Under the pieces are notes generated by a model. The model searched no databases. It saw nothing but the letters and a program-made list of their open reading frames with translations, and had not been told where the DNA came from. Of a stretch of DNA of 64,000 bases, positions 25,565-33,428 are shown piece by piece. A program made the translations under genes and the position numbers. Numbering within the stretch: the first letter of the stretch is position 1; each line of letters begins with the position of its first letter. Where the stretch lies: IMG/VR virus record IMGVR_UViG_3300050119_000104, positions 53,460 to 117,459 of that record; one strand, written 5' to 3'. This DNA comes from a virus.

Positions 25565-27600
25565 CCAAAGTAGCACTCATCACCGGGATCACCGGACAGG
25601 ACGGCAGCTATCTCGCCGAACTTTTGTTGGCGAAGGGCTACATTGTTCACGGCATCAAGCGCCGGTCATCGTCATTCAATACTGGACGCGTGAACCACCT
25701 CTACGACAACCCGCGCCTTACCCTGCATTTCGGTGATGTCACGGACGCTACCAATATCATCAGGCTCCTGAGCGACATACAGCCGAACGAAATCTATCAC
25801 TTGGCCGCGCAGAGCCACGTGCATGTCAGTTTCGAAACGCCGGAGTACACCGCGAATTCAGATGCTCTCGGCACTTTGCGAATTCTTGAAGGCATCCGCA
25901 TTCTTAAAATGGAAGATCACGTTCGATTTTATCAAGCGTCAACGTCCGAACTTTACGGTAAGGTACAGGACATTCCGCAAACCGAGAAAACTCCGTTCTA
26001 TCCGCGCAGTCCTTACGCAGTGGCGAAGCTCTACGCGCATTGGATCGTTGTCAATTACCGCGAAGCTTACGGTATCCATGCGTCAAACGGCATCCTATTC
26101 AATCACGAATGTTGTGTTTTTGACACGCCGGTAGTGTATAAACGTAACGGACTTATTGATATTAAACCGATTGGTGAGTTGGTCACGCATCGGGCTGATC
26201 CCTCAAAAGGTAAAAAATACCAAACAGCCCCCGAGGGGCTTGAAATTTGGGATGGTGAAAATTGGTCCCAAGTCACTCTAGCTACCGCAACTTGGCGGCC
26301 GCGCGGAGAAGCTAATATCATAGAAGTCAACTGTCGGGGGGCCTATTATCAGACCACAGGCGATCATGTTTCGTTTCTCAACGGAGATATCGAAGCTAAG
26401 ACCAGCGACCTTAAGCCGGGCCAAGCACTCGCCCTCAAGACTCTTCCCCCTTTGGGAAACGCACAGACATCTGTCTCGTTGGAGGAAGCCGAGCTTCTTG
26501 GTATGCTCACCGCCGATGGATATCTGAATGATGAAAGAGGAAAAGGCACATTCACAAAGAACGATGATGCCCTGCGCGAGCGAGTCTCTACATTATGGCG
26601 TCAAGTCGCCGGAGGATATACAACTGGAAGCAGTTATGACTCCGCCAAAACCGTCAAGAAGATTAATCTGAATGGAAATCCCGCCGTCCTCACTTATTGG
26701 CGCGCGGAAATGTATACAGAGCGCAAATTCAAACGCGTGCCCACACGTATCCTCAACGCATCGGAACAAGTGAGAGAAACATTCTTGCGAGGCTACAACG
26801 CTTGCGACGGACTTAAAGGTGGCCACGACATAAACCAAGAACTCAAAGCATTCACCACCAATTCTGCGGTACTCGCACAGGGGCTATATCTGCTTTGTTC
26901 ACAGTTGGGCTATAGAATAACTTTACACCCCGGAACTCGGGGTGAATTTCTTTATTATCATTTAAACATCAATGTTAAGGATGCCGTTAAGGGACAACAC
27001 TTGATGCGGCCGTTGAATGAGATCAAGGTAGTTTCGCCGGTCGCTTATGAAGGGTGGGTGTTCGACCTCGCCACTAAATCAGGGACATTTTCAGCAGGTA
27101 TTGGCCTAGGGTGGGTGCATAATTCGCCTCGACGCGGCGAGACATTCGTGACGCGCAAGATAACACGAGCAGTCGCGGCCATCTATAAAGGGGAGCAGGA
27201 GTGTCTCTATCTCGGCAACCTGAGCGCTATGCGGGATTGGGGCCATGCGCAGGATTACGTCGAAGCGATGTGGCTCATGATGCAACAATCTCGGGCCGAT
27301 GATTATGTCATCGCGACCGGCGAGTCGCATTCAGTGCGGGAATTTGTCGAATTGGCTTTTGCTGCGGTCGGAATTACTATCTGGTGGGTAAATCCAGGTA
27401 GCGCGGAAGATCAGGGTATCTGTATGAAAACAAAAAAGACGCTAGTCCGCGTCGATACGCGCTATATCCGTCCGACAGAAGTCCAGATGCTGTTAGGAGA
27501 TCCCACCAAGGCGCACGACCGACTCGGTTGGAAACACAAAATCAGTTTCAAGGAACTGGTTCGAGAAATGGTAGCGAGCGATTTGGAGGCGGCGTCATGA
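25561..27600 (+). CDS. gmd: GDP-mannose 4,6-dehydratase interrupted by an intein
   Basis: 679-residue precursor; the spliced enzyme would have 341 residues, close to normal Gmd. It converts GDP-mannose to GDP-4-keto-6-deoxymannose using NADP. Seen: GITGQDGSYL dinucleotide loop (9-18), RRSSSFNTGRVNHLY, STSELYG, the SDR catalytic Y152-x3-K156, and the NHE|SPRRGETFVTRKI site, which is split exactly by the intein (residues 184-521). The C-extein has RDWGHAQDYVEAMW and RPTEVQMLLGDPTKA. With the GDP-fucose synthase 0.8 kb downstream it makes GDP-L-fucose. ATGA overlaps on both sides. Confidence 0.95.
   Translation: MTKVALITGITGQDGSYLAELLLAKGYIVHGIKRRSSSFNTGRVNHLYDNPRLTLHFGDVTDATNIIRLLSDIQPNEIYHLAAQSHVHVSFETPEYTANSDALGTLRILEGIRILKMEDHVRFYQASTSELYGKVQDIPQTEKTPFYPRSPYAVAKLYAHWIVVNYREAYGIHASNGILFNHECCVFDTPVVYKRNGLIDIKPIGELVTHRADPSKGKKYQTAPEGLEIWDGENWSQVTLATATWRPRGEANIIEVNCRGAYYQTTGDHVSFLNGDIEAKTSDLKPGQALALKTLPPLGNAQTSVSLEEAELLGMLTADGYLNDERGKGTFTKNDDALRERVSTLWRQVAGGYTTGSSYDSAKTVKKINLNGNPAVLTYWRAEMYTERKFKRVPTRILNASEQVRETFLRGYNACDGLKGGHDINQELKAFTTNSAVLAQGLYLLCSQLGYRITLHPGTRGEFLYYHLNINVKDAVKGQHLMRPLNEIKVVSPVAYEGWVFDLATKSGTFSAGIGLGWVHNSPRRGETFVTRKITRAVAAIYKGEQECLYLGNLSAMRDWGHAQDYVEAMWLMMQQSRADDYVIATGESHSVREFVELAFAAVGITIWWVNPGSAEDQGICMKTKKTLVRVDTRYIRPTEVQMLLGDPTKAHDRLGWKHKISFKELVREMVASDLEAAS
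26110..27123 (+). mobile_element. Intein with LAGLIDADG endonuclease in Gmd
   Basis: 338 residues, in frame. Seen: starts at Cys1 (CCVFDTPV, block A), block B TTGDHVSF (His86), two dodecapeptide motifs ELLGMLTADG (128-137) and TFLRGYNACDG (224-234), block F YEGWVFDLATKSGTFSAG, and the C-terminus GWVHN with penultimate His and terminal Asn, followed by Ser (+1). All class-1 splice residues are present, so it should be active. It is inserted between E and S of the conserved NHESPRRGE motif. Confidence 0.93.
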
Positions 27601-28400
27601 TGAACCCTGATACGAGAGTTGCAGTGTGCTGCTACGCGGGCGACCAGCATCAGGTCATTCACAGTCTTGGTCTTTTCCTGCACCACGAATGCCCCACAGT
27701 GGTCCTATCGCCGGAGGACTCGAAAGCTGAAATTCGCTACCCTGGCATCGAGAACCGTTACGGCGGCAAGCGCGCGTATATCGGACAGGACTCGCTCGAC
27801 CGTGAGCGAAGGCATCTGGAAATCCTTTTGGAATTCCCGGAAAATCATTTCCTGATAAACGACGCCGACTCATTCTGCCTCGATCCTAAAATCCCCGATT
27901 ATCTCTACGCTGAACCTGATCTCGTATGGTCCAATCAAGTGCAGGACGATATCCCGGAGCATCAATCAACCTTCCTGCCCGGTTGGCCGCACGTGGCATT
28001 TCAACCGCCGTATTTTCTCTCCCGCAAAACAATCAAGGCCATGCTGGCAGTCGCCGACCAGATCACTGCCGCTCCGGTGATGCCCTTCATCGATTTCTAC
28101 ATGGTACAATTGACGGTCACGGCCGGGCTACCATGGCGGCGGTTTCGTAATTGCGTCAGTTGCCCGATAGCCGGAGACCCGGCTAAGAAGCACTCCAACA
28201 CGGATATTGCGACATACCAAATGGGCAAGAAAATTGGCATGAACGCCGTCGTCCAAGAGGGTACGGTCATGATCCACTCGGTCAAAGACTCAAAGGTCTC
28301 GCATGCAATGGCAGCAGCGCGCCGTGTCTATGTTACAGAACATGCGGCGGAAGCTGGTACCTCGTGGCCCAGCCAGCCACCGATAGTTGGAAAAGGATGA
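27597..28400 (+). CDS. Putative glycosyltransferase (GT-A-like)
   Basis: 267 residues from ATG 27597 (ATGA overlap with gmd). Seen: RVAVCCYAGDQHQVIHSL at the start, a DREERHLEILL-type helix, then ENHFLINDADSFCLDP, a DxD-like metal/sugar-nucleotide site (NDADSF), and VMPFIDFYMVQL. No named family, but the layout fits a small GT-A transferase. It sits between gmd and the fucose synthase gene, so a fucose-related role is plausible. Confidence 0.65.
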   Translation: MMNPDTRVAVCCYAGDQHQVIHSLGLFLHHECPTVVLSPEDSKAEIRYPGIENRYGGKRAYIGQDSLDRERRHLEILLEFPENHFLINDADSFCLDPKIPDYLYAEPDLVWSNQVQDDIPEHQSTFLPGWPHVAFQPPYFLSRKTIKAMLAVADQITAAPVMPFIDFYMVQLTVTAGLPWRRFRNCVSCPIAGDPAKKHSNTDIATYQMGKKIGMNAVVQEGTVMIHSVKDSKVSHAMAAARRVYVTEHAAEAGTSWPSQPPIVGKG

Positions 28401-28406
28401 TCTAAA

Positions 28407-29330
28407 ATGGAAACCGGAGACACCATTCTCGTCACTGGCGCGTTCGGCCTCGTTGGGTCTGCCGTCGTCGAACATCTCGAAGCATCGGGCTTTCGGTATG
28501 TAGTCAGTCTTGCGCATTGCGATCTACGAGACCCGACCAGGACCCTCGCCGCATTCCGAGACGTTCAGCCAGCTTATATTTTCCATGCCGCCGCTCGCGT
28601 GTACGGCATTCTTGGCAACATGAATAATCAAGGGAAATCCTATCTGGAAAATACTTTGATCAATACCAATGTCATCGAAGCCGCGCGTTACGTCGGCGTC
28701 AAAAAGATCACTGTCATGGGCACGAATGCGGTCTATCCGTTCCCACCGGTCCTGCCATTCAAAGAGGACACCATTTTCGATGGTCGGCCACACTCATCCG
28801 AGAGCGGATATGCACACGCCAAGCGTGGTATGCTGGCAATGCTGGAAGCCTACCAGGAAAGCTACGGTATCGATTGGGCCTACATCGTTTCATGCAATCT
28901 CTACGGGCCGCGCGACAAATTCGATCCAGTTAACGGTCATGTTATCCCCGCACTCATTCGGAATTTTTACGAAGCGTCCTTGACGGGTAAGCCAGTTGTA
29001 GTGTGGGGCGATGGATCGGCGCACCGCAATTTCCTGTACGTCAAGGATTTGGCCCGCATCGTGTTGCTCATCATGAACGGGATACGAAATCAAGCAATTA
29101 ATGTCGGCGACGGAACTGTGCATAGTATTCGTGAGGTGGTTGATACGTTATCTGTAATCGCCGGATATACAGATATCCGATGGGATGCGACCAAGCCGAA
29201 TGGGCAAGCATACCGCGCCGCCGACCTGAGTCGCCTCGATGCGACCGGCTTCAAATGTCAGTATTCGCTCGAACAAGGTTTGCGCGAGACCTGGGACTGG
29301 TACTACCAGGAAGCCTTGACACACCCGTAA
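28407..29330 (+). CDS. fcl: GDP-L-fucose synthase
   Basis: 307 residues, AAGGATGA before ATG. It carries out epimerisation and NADPH reduction of the Gmd product to GDP-L-fucose. Seen: ILVTGAFGLVGSAVVEHL (NADP loop), CDLRDPTRTLAAFRDVQP, HAAARVYGILGNMNNQGKSYLENTLINTNVIEAA in the family-specific form (HxAAxVGGI..N), MGTNAVYP, and catalytic YAHAKRG (Y-x3-K). It then has SCNLYGPRDKFDPVNGHVIPALI. Slightly shorter than cellular WcaG (about 320). It closes the sugar operon before a terminator. Confidence 0.93.
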   Translation: METGDTILVTGAFGLVGSAVVEHLEASGFRYVVSLAHCDLRDPTRTLAAFRDVQPAYIFHAAARVYGILGNMNNQGKSYLENTLINTNVIEAARYVGVKKITVMGTNAVYPFPPVLPFKEDTIFDGRPHSSESGYAHAKRGMLAMLEAYQESYGIDWAYIVSCNLYGPRDKFDPVNGHVIPALIRNFYEASLTGKPVVVWGDGSAHRNFLYVKDLARIVLLIMNGIRNQAINVGDGTVHSIREVVDTLSVIAGYTDIRWDATKPNGQAYRAADLSRLDATGFKCQYSLEQGLRETWDWYYQEALTHP

Positions 29331-29366
29331 AAATCTGGCATTTAGGCTCGATCACGTGCAAGCTTT

Positions 29367-29410
29367 CCGCCCGGCGTGAATGACAATTTACGTCGGGCGG
29401 TTTTCCTTTC
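29367..29410 (+). terminator. Rho-independent terminator after the sugar operon
   Basis: Stem CCGCCCGGCGT/ACGTCGGGCGG (29367-29377, 29390-29400; one G-U pair), 12-base loop, then TTTTCCTTT. The tRNA-Ala gene begins immediately after. Confidence 0.9.
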
Positions 29411-29486
29411 GGGGCCATAGCTCAGTTGGTAGAGCGCCTGTTTTGCAAGCAGGATGTCGGTGGTTCAAATCCATCTGGCTCCACCA
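29411..29486 (+). tRNA. tRNA-Ala (UGC)
   Basis: 76 bases including an encoded CCA. Acceptor GGGGCCA pairs with TGGCTCC. The D arm is GCTCAGTTGGTAGAGC, the anticodon loop TTTGCAA gives UGC, and the T arm contains GGTTCAAATCC. Complete cloverleaf. Confidence 0.95.
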
Positions 29487-29512
29487 AATTTAACGAAGTG
29501 AGTAAACATCAA

Positions 29513-29755
29513 ATGAAAAACCCAAAGCTTGTCTATGTCGAGTTCTTGGATCATGGATCGTCAATTGGTTGGCGTTCCGATAACGAGGTTGATATTGAGA
29601 CTCCCGCCATAAACCTTTGTTTTGCAGTCGGCTGGATTGTTGCCGAAAACAAAAAAGTGCTGTGTCTTGGTTCATTTCGCTCCGACAATAAGGACTCGCA
29701 GGTTCGGCAGTACATTCTAAAAAGTTGCATTACTAAACGGCGTCAGTTGCGATGA
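29513..29755 (+). CDS. Small hypothetical protein
   Basis: 80 residues from ATG 29513; a longer frame would begin inside the tRNA and is rejected. Seen: KLVYVEFLDHGSSIGWRSDNEV...LCFAVGWIVAENKKVLCLG, the pattern of small phage proteins with a compact beta fold (W...G W.v....d.l.l). Function unknown. Confidence 0.65.
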   Translation: MKNPKLVYVEFLDHGSSIGWRSDNEVDIETPAINLCFAVGWIVAENKKVLCLGSFRSDNKDSQVRQYILKSCITKRRQLR

Positions 29756-29834
29756 CAAACCTAACCCCTAAATCAACCTTGCATCTGCCTCCCCCCTATG
29801 CTAAAGACCTGCCCTTACGGGAGGGCTATACCCC

Positions 29835-29982
29835 ATGACAATGCGCTATTTATTTTGGACGATCATCCTTCTCCAGTGGCTACAGCGGCATCAATCATGT
29901 CTACCTAGGCGGCAGTCTGATCCTCTACGTCCTCATCGGATTGCTCGGATGGAAAACCTACGGTAAGCCCATCGAGGGCTAA
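29835..29982 (+). pseudogene. Small membrane-protein gene, apparently frameshifted
   Basis: From ATG 29835 (GGGAGGG upstream) the frame reads MTMRYLFWTIILLQW and then degenerates. A +1 shift near 29873-29877 continues as GYSGINHVYLGGSLILYVLIGLLGWKTYG to TAA 29980-29982, directly before a terminator. Read together they make a 48-residue protein with one or two membrane segments. Either a real indel, a sequencing error or a recoding site. The rest of 29756-30068 has no gene I can support. Confidence 0.45.
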
Positions 29983-29985
29983 TCG

Positions 29986-30012
29986 AAAATCGAGCGTCCC
30001 CCGCTCGATTTT
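29986..30012 (+). terminator. Rho-independent terminator
   Basis: Perfect 11-bp stem AAAATCGAGCG/CGCTCGATTTT with a 5-base loop (TCCCC) at 29986-30012. The A and T flanks make it usable in both directions. Confidence 0.85.
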
Positions 30013-30068
30013 GTACACAAACTTCGGACAACGCATATGACTTCGGTGTACCAGCAACAATGCATCGT

Positions 30069-30142
30069 GGCCCTGTCGTTTAATGGCAGGACGCGGCGCT
30101 TTGACCGCCGAGACGTGAGGTCGAGACTCACCGGGGCTTCCA
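30069..30142 (+). tRNA. tRNA-Gln (UUG)
   Basis: 74 bases with encoded CCA. Acceptor GGCCCTG pairs with CGGGGCT (two G-U), anticodon stem CGGCG/CGCCG with loop CTTTGAC gives UUG, and the T stem is GTGAG/CTCAC. The T loop (GTCGAGA) lacks the canonical TTC start and the D arm is weak, so it may be divergent or poorly functional. Confidence 0.75.
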
Positions 30143-30184
30143 ACTACGGCTTTACGCCGCCCGCGCCAGCGCGGTAGGGCGCAT

Positions 30185-30257
30185 CAGGGCGTAGCTCAGT
30201 TGGTAGAGTACCGGACCCGGACTCCGGGGGTCGTCAGTTCAAGTCTGACCGCCCTGA
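30185..30257 (+). tRNA. tRNA-Pro-like (CGG)
   Basis: 73 bases. Acceptor CAGGGCG/CGCCCTG, D arm GCTCAGTTGGTAGAGT, anticodon stem CCGGA/TCCGG with loop CCCGGAC, T arm GTCAG-TTCAAGT-CTGAC. The anticodon would be CGG, but position 33 is C instead of the near-universal U, and CCA is not encoded (ACTA follows). Overall cloverleaf is good; decoding ability is uncertain. Confidence 0.75.
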
Positions 30258-30278
30258 CTAAACATCGAGGGGAATGTC

Positions 30279-30653
30279 GTGGCGGACCTTGAGTCAATCA
30301 AGACGGCCGATCAACCGGCGGTATCGGTCAGCGTTCCTGCTGGCTCGCTACCTAATGAGCCCGCCATAGCTATAGTAACGCCCGAGCCGCCGCCGATTAC
30401 CGCGCTCTCAAAAATCACCCCGGTAGCCTGCGCCAAATTTTTCGATATCTACGCGACACCATCCTGGCGCTTCGCCCATAAGATGTGGTCGGTGCGTATT
30501 GCGATATTTTGGGCAATCTTCGGCGGTCTTTGGGTTGCTGTTCCCGCATTTCAAAATTACCTTCCGCCATTTTATTTCGCGTGCGTTTGCGTCGGCATGT
30601 CACTCGCAATTTGCTTCGCACGACTCACCAATCAACCAGGATTACCCGGATGA
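30279..30653 (+). CDS. Holin-like membrane protein
   Basis: 124 residues from GTG 30279 with GAGGGGA upstream; a nearby ATG is out of frame. Seen: Pro/Ala-rich cytosolic N-terminus (1-45), then FFDIYATPSWRFAHKMWSVRIAIFWAIFGGLWVAVPAF and a second membrane segment FACVCVGMSLAICFARL, a layout shared with the DUF7940-type phage holin candidates (W+fahkmwSvr). Located 250 bp before the endolysin. ATGA overlap with the next gene. Confidence 0.65.
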   Translation: MADLESIKTADQPAVSVSVPAGSLPNEPAIAIVTPEPPPITALSKITPVACAKFFDIYATPSWRFAHKMWSVRIAIFWAIFGGLWVAVPAFQNYLPPFYFACVCVGMSLAICFARLTNQPGLPG

Positions 30654-30892
30654 TCAGAAAGAAGCGGCGGCCAACGCCGATACCGACGCCGACGCCAGTG
30701 TGGAAATCACCTGTCACGTGGCTCTCAGCAGTTACCGGCGGTAGCGGAGCATTCAGCGCAGTTGCGGCCGATCCAACCGTGACGACCTTACTTCACAATC
30801 CAGTTTCGTGGATTGGGTTCTCGACGATTGTTCTCGCAGGATCAGTTGCATATTTTCATTGGCGTGACCACTCGCCGCCGCATAGTTGGTAG
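30650..30892 (+). CDS. Small membrane protein of the lysis cluster
   Basis: 80 residues, ATGA-coupled. Seen: basic, Pro-rich N-terminus (MIRKKRRPTPIPTPTP), a Gly/Ala segment, one clear membrane helix (VSWIGFSTIVLAGSVAYFHW) and a short polar tail. Likely a holin partner or antiholin given its place between the holin-like gene and the endolysin; unproven. Confidence 0.55.
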   Translation: MIRKKRRPTPIPTPTPVWKSPVTWLSAVTGGSGAFSAVAADPTVTTLLHNPVSWIGFSTIVLAGSVAYFHWRDHSPPHSW

Positions 30893-30901
30893 GAAAAACT
30901 C

Positions 30902-31468
30902 ATGAGCATATTCAGCCTGCCTGCGCCGTCTGCACGCCAGAAAACCGGATGGGCCGCAGCGGCGATCCTCACTGTCACCATGTGTGCCAGCTTCGAAGGC
31001 TACGCCAAGCACCCATATGTGGATTACGTCGGACGCGGCCACCCAATAACGTGGTGCTTCGGTGAAACGAAAACCGATGGCCCTATCCCGAAAATGACTG
31101 CCACGTTTACCAGAGAACAATGCGACGAGCTTCTCAAAAAGAGCTTGGTCAAGTACAACATCGAAATCAACAAATATATTCACGTCGTAATGGGTGCGCA
31201 GACCGAAGCAGCCATGACAGACGCTGCTTATAATCTCGGGTCTGGCATATTCAAGCGTGGTTCAATGACGCGTTACCTGAATGCTGGCGGTGACTTCAAT
31301 GACGTTGTTGGGGCATCTCAATCAGTGGCGTACCGGCGGTATCATCCGCTCGCATGCCACGCGCTGCGCGCCTACAACCACGGCACTGTCCACGGGCGCT
31401 CTACAGTATTGCCTGGACTGACGCGCCGCCGCGCGGCCGAAGAAGCCCTCTGTAACCAGGACAATTGA
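30902..31468 (+). CDS. Endolysin, GH24 lysozyme with N-terminal signal-anchor
   Basis: 188 residues. It cleaves the beta-1,4 bond of peptidoglycan. Seen: hydrophobic segment at about 16-31 (GWAAAAILTVTMCASF) immediately before the catalytic FEGYAKHPYVDYVGRGHPITWCFGET, giving E32, D41 and T50 of the phage-lysozyme triad. YNLGSGIFKRGSM and a helical C-terminus follow. The weakly hydrophobic N-terminal segment next to the active site fits a SAR endolysin that is exported by Sec and activated on membrane release (inference). Confidence 0.88.
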   Translation: MSIFSLPAPSARQKTGWAAAAILTVTMCASFEGYAKHPYVDYVGRGHPITWCFGETKTDGPIPKMTATFTREQCDELLKKSLVKYNIEINKYIHVVMGAQTEAAMTDAAYNLGSGIFKRGSMTRYLNAGGDFNDVVGASQSVAYRRYHPLACHALRAYNHGTVHGRSTVLPGLTRRRAAEEALCNQDN

Positions 31469-31511
31469 CCGCTCTGAAAAGTCCGCACATATCTCGTGAA
31501 CCTGCACATTT

Positions 31512-32729
31512 CTATGCCGCCACTTTGAAGTGTGTTTCATTTTCTTCCTGCTTCACAGAGCGGCGTTTCACGCGGGGCTTTCGCACCGCGCCAGAGCGCT
31601 GTTCTCCACAGGCTGTAACCGCAAAGCTCGCGGCCATCTTCTCAAGATTTCGTGCGGCATTCAGGTCGCGATCATGCGACGCGCCGCAGTCTTCGCAGGT
31701 CCAGGAGCGGACATCTAGGGGCATCGAGTCGTGTATCACGCCGCATTCGGAACAAGTCTTGCTCGACGGATAGAACCGATCAGCGGTAACGATCGTCGCA
31801 CCGTACCATTTCGCCTTGTATTCAAGCATTCGTCGGAACTCACCAAATCCGGCATCGGATATTGAACGCGCCAGATGGCCATTCCGGACCATGCCTTTGA
31901 CATGCAGGTCCTCGATGCCGATCCAGTCGAACTCGTGAACGAGGCGATGTGTCAGCTTGTGGTGGGCGTCGCACCGGACATTGACAATGCGAACGTGTAC
32001 CTTCGCCAGACGCGCCTTGGCTTTCCGCCAATTGACGCTGTGCCGGACCTTCCGGGCGAGCGCCTTGTTGGCGCGCCGGAGCCTCACCAGCGCGTTCTTA
32101 TGGGCCTTGGGGCCGGCGACCATCTCACCAGTCGAGAGTGCCGCCAGCGTCGTCACGCCGAGATCAATGCCGACTACGCGAGGAATTACAGGTCGCTCGA
32201 TCGGCTGGATATCAGTGTCGACCAGGACTGACACGAACCAGCGCCCGGCCGACTTGCTGATCGTTGCGCGCTTGAGTACGCCATCGAAGCGTACAGCCTC
32301 TCGCATCTTGATCCAGCCGATCACCGGCAGCTTGATACGCTTGCCTTCGGCGCGGAATGTCCCGGCTTCATTAGCGGCGCAGAACGAGGGTGTGGCCTTC
32401 GCTCTGCTTTTGAATCTGGGATAGCGGCCGTTGTGAGTGTTCGATTTGAAGTTGCGGAAGGCGATGCCAAGATCAATAATAGCCTCCTGCACGACACACT
32501 TGCCAACTTCACAGGCCCAAGGGAATTTTTCGCGTTTGGTGGCGTTGAACTGCTTCCGCAAACTGATTTCGGAGGGGAACGGCGTGCCGAAGAAGTACCA
32601 GTTTTGAGCCTGCTCTTTCCACGCACCCAGCGCCCAATTGTACGCGAAGCGCGCAGTCCCAGCGGCACGGGCAAGATATAGCTCTTGCTCCGCATTAGGG
32701 TTCAGCGCGACGCGGTGGGCAACTAGCAC
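31512..32729 (-). CDS. tnpB: TnpB RNA-guided nuclease (canonical, IS1341-type)
   Basis: 405 residues, GTG start. Seen: N-terminal TnpB OB/helical domain, RuvC-I Asp in VVGIDLGVTT (D189), RuvC-II Glu in WIGIEDLHVKGM (E273), zinc ribbon CSECG...CEDCG, RuvC-III Asp in HDRDLNAARN (D355), all intact, so an active nuclease is expected. A basic tail (RKPRVKRRSVKQ) follows. No tnpA partner and no inverted repeats like those of the other tnpB copies were found at its ends. It points against the plus-strand lysis genes, between endolysin and small membrane genes, as an inserted element would. Confidence 0.93.
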   Translation of the reverse strand: MLVAHRVALNPNAEQELYLARAAGTARFAYNWALGAWKEQAQNWYFFGTPFPSEISLRKQFNATKREKFPWACEVGKCVVQEAIIDLGIAFRNFKSNTHNGRYPRFKSRAKATPSFCAANEAGTFRAEGKRIKLPVIGWIKMREAVRFDGVLKRATISKSAGRWFVSVLVDTDIQPIERPVIPRVVGIDLGVTTLAALSTGEMVAGPKAHKNALVRLRRANKALARKVRHSVNWRKAKARLAKVHVRIVNVRCDAHHKLTHRLVHEFDWIGIEDLHVKGMVRNGHLARSISDAGFGEFRRMLEYKAKWYGATIVTADRFYPSSKTCSECGVIHDSMPLDVRSWTCEDCGASHDRDLNAARNLEKMAASFAVTACGEQRSGAVRKPRVKRRSVKQEENETHFKVAA

Positions 32730-32962
32730 GCGATTTCCTTTTTTACGGTATCCAGAAGCTTCTTCGTCTTGTGCGACCCCGAAGCGTGGTGATGGCGACG
32801 CCGAGCATTTCAGCTGCTAACCCTACTTTTATAAGCTTCATAAGGAGAGATATAGGCGGATTTGTATATTATATATACCCCCAATTTAGCCGGTTGCGCT
32901 CGCGGGCGGGTTGTGGCAACACATAGCCGCCTATTCCCTCATCATACACAAAGGAGTCCCTG
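32730..32962 (+). other. Intergenic region upstream of lysis-block genes
   Basis: 233 bp probably including the left end of the tnpB element. A short palindrome-rich part (AGAAGCTTCT at 32752) is followed by an AT-rich run (TTGTATATTATATATACCC, 32861-32879) that could hold a promoter, and TTTAGCCGGTTGC (32885-32897), related to the motif at 4809 and 8865. No gene seen. Confidence 0.3.
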
Positions 32963-33394
32963 ATGTTTCACGTAGCTCTCGATGGTCTCTGGCTTGTCGG
33001 CGCGCTCGTCGCCGCCGCGCTAGTCGGCGTCTTTGTTTCCCAATACATCAAGGACAGTCTAAAGGGCGTCCCGTCCGCCCTGCGTACGGCTTTGTCGGCT
33101 ACCGAGTCAACCGCCCTCGCCGCGTTGAAAGAGGCAGAAGCAGCGGTCGTGAAAGAATTCGCCAAGAAAGTCTCTCCGGCGGCTACGGCTGCGGCTGCGA
33201 CCGTTCCCGTGATTGCGGTTTCATCGGTAGCCAAAGCTGTGACCCCGGCTCCGCTTGCAGTTCCAGTTCCGATTGCGTCGGCTGCGGCCGCTCCGGTCGT
33301 GGCGGCTCCGGTTGCAGTTCAAGCTCCCGGCGGCCCGGCCACATCGACTGTGGTTCAGGTTCCGACCGAAACGGCACCGGCCGTTAAAGTATAA
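32963..33394 (+). CDS. Membrane-anchored Ala/Val/Pro-rich protein
   Basis: 143 residues with AAAGGAG before ATG. Seen: N-terminal membrane helix (LWLVGALVAAALVGVFVSQYI), an amphipathic Ala/Lys/Glu helix (35-75), then a long Ala/Val/Pro low-complexity tail. Topology suggests an inner-membrane protein with a long flexible arm; spanin-like spacing across the periplasm is conceivable. Function unknown. Confidence 0.6.
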   Translation: MFHVALDGLWLVGALVAAALVGVFVSQYIKDSLKGVPSALRTALSATESTALAALKEAEAAVVKEFAKKVSPAATAAAATVPVIAVSSVAKAVTPAPLAVPVPIASAAAAPVVAAPVAVQAPGGPATSTVVQVPTETAPAVKV

Positions 33395-33428
33395 CGCTCT
33401 AACTCTGGGGTTACAGGGGGGATGTGTT

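Noticed and set aside
29426-29512. Upstream extension of the 80-residue gene into the tRNA-Ala
   Set aside because: The extension would translate the tRNA gene; ATG 29513 is the reasonable start.
31469-32830. Inverted repeats or target duplication around the canonical tnpB
   Set aside because: No match to the CTTATCCGGTTGAC ends and no convincing direct repeat was found; its boundaries stay undefined.
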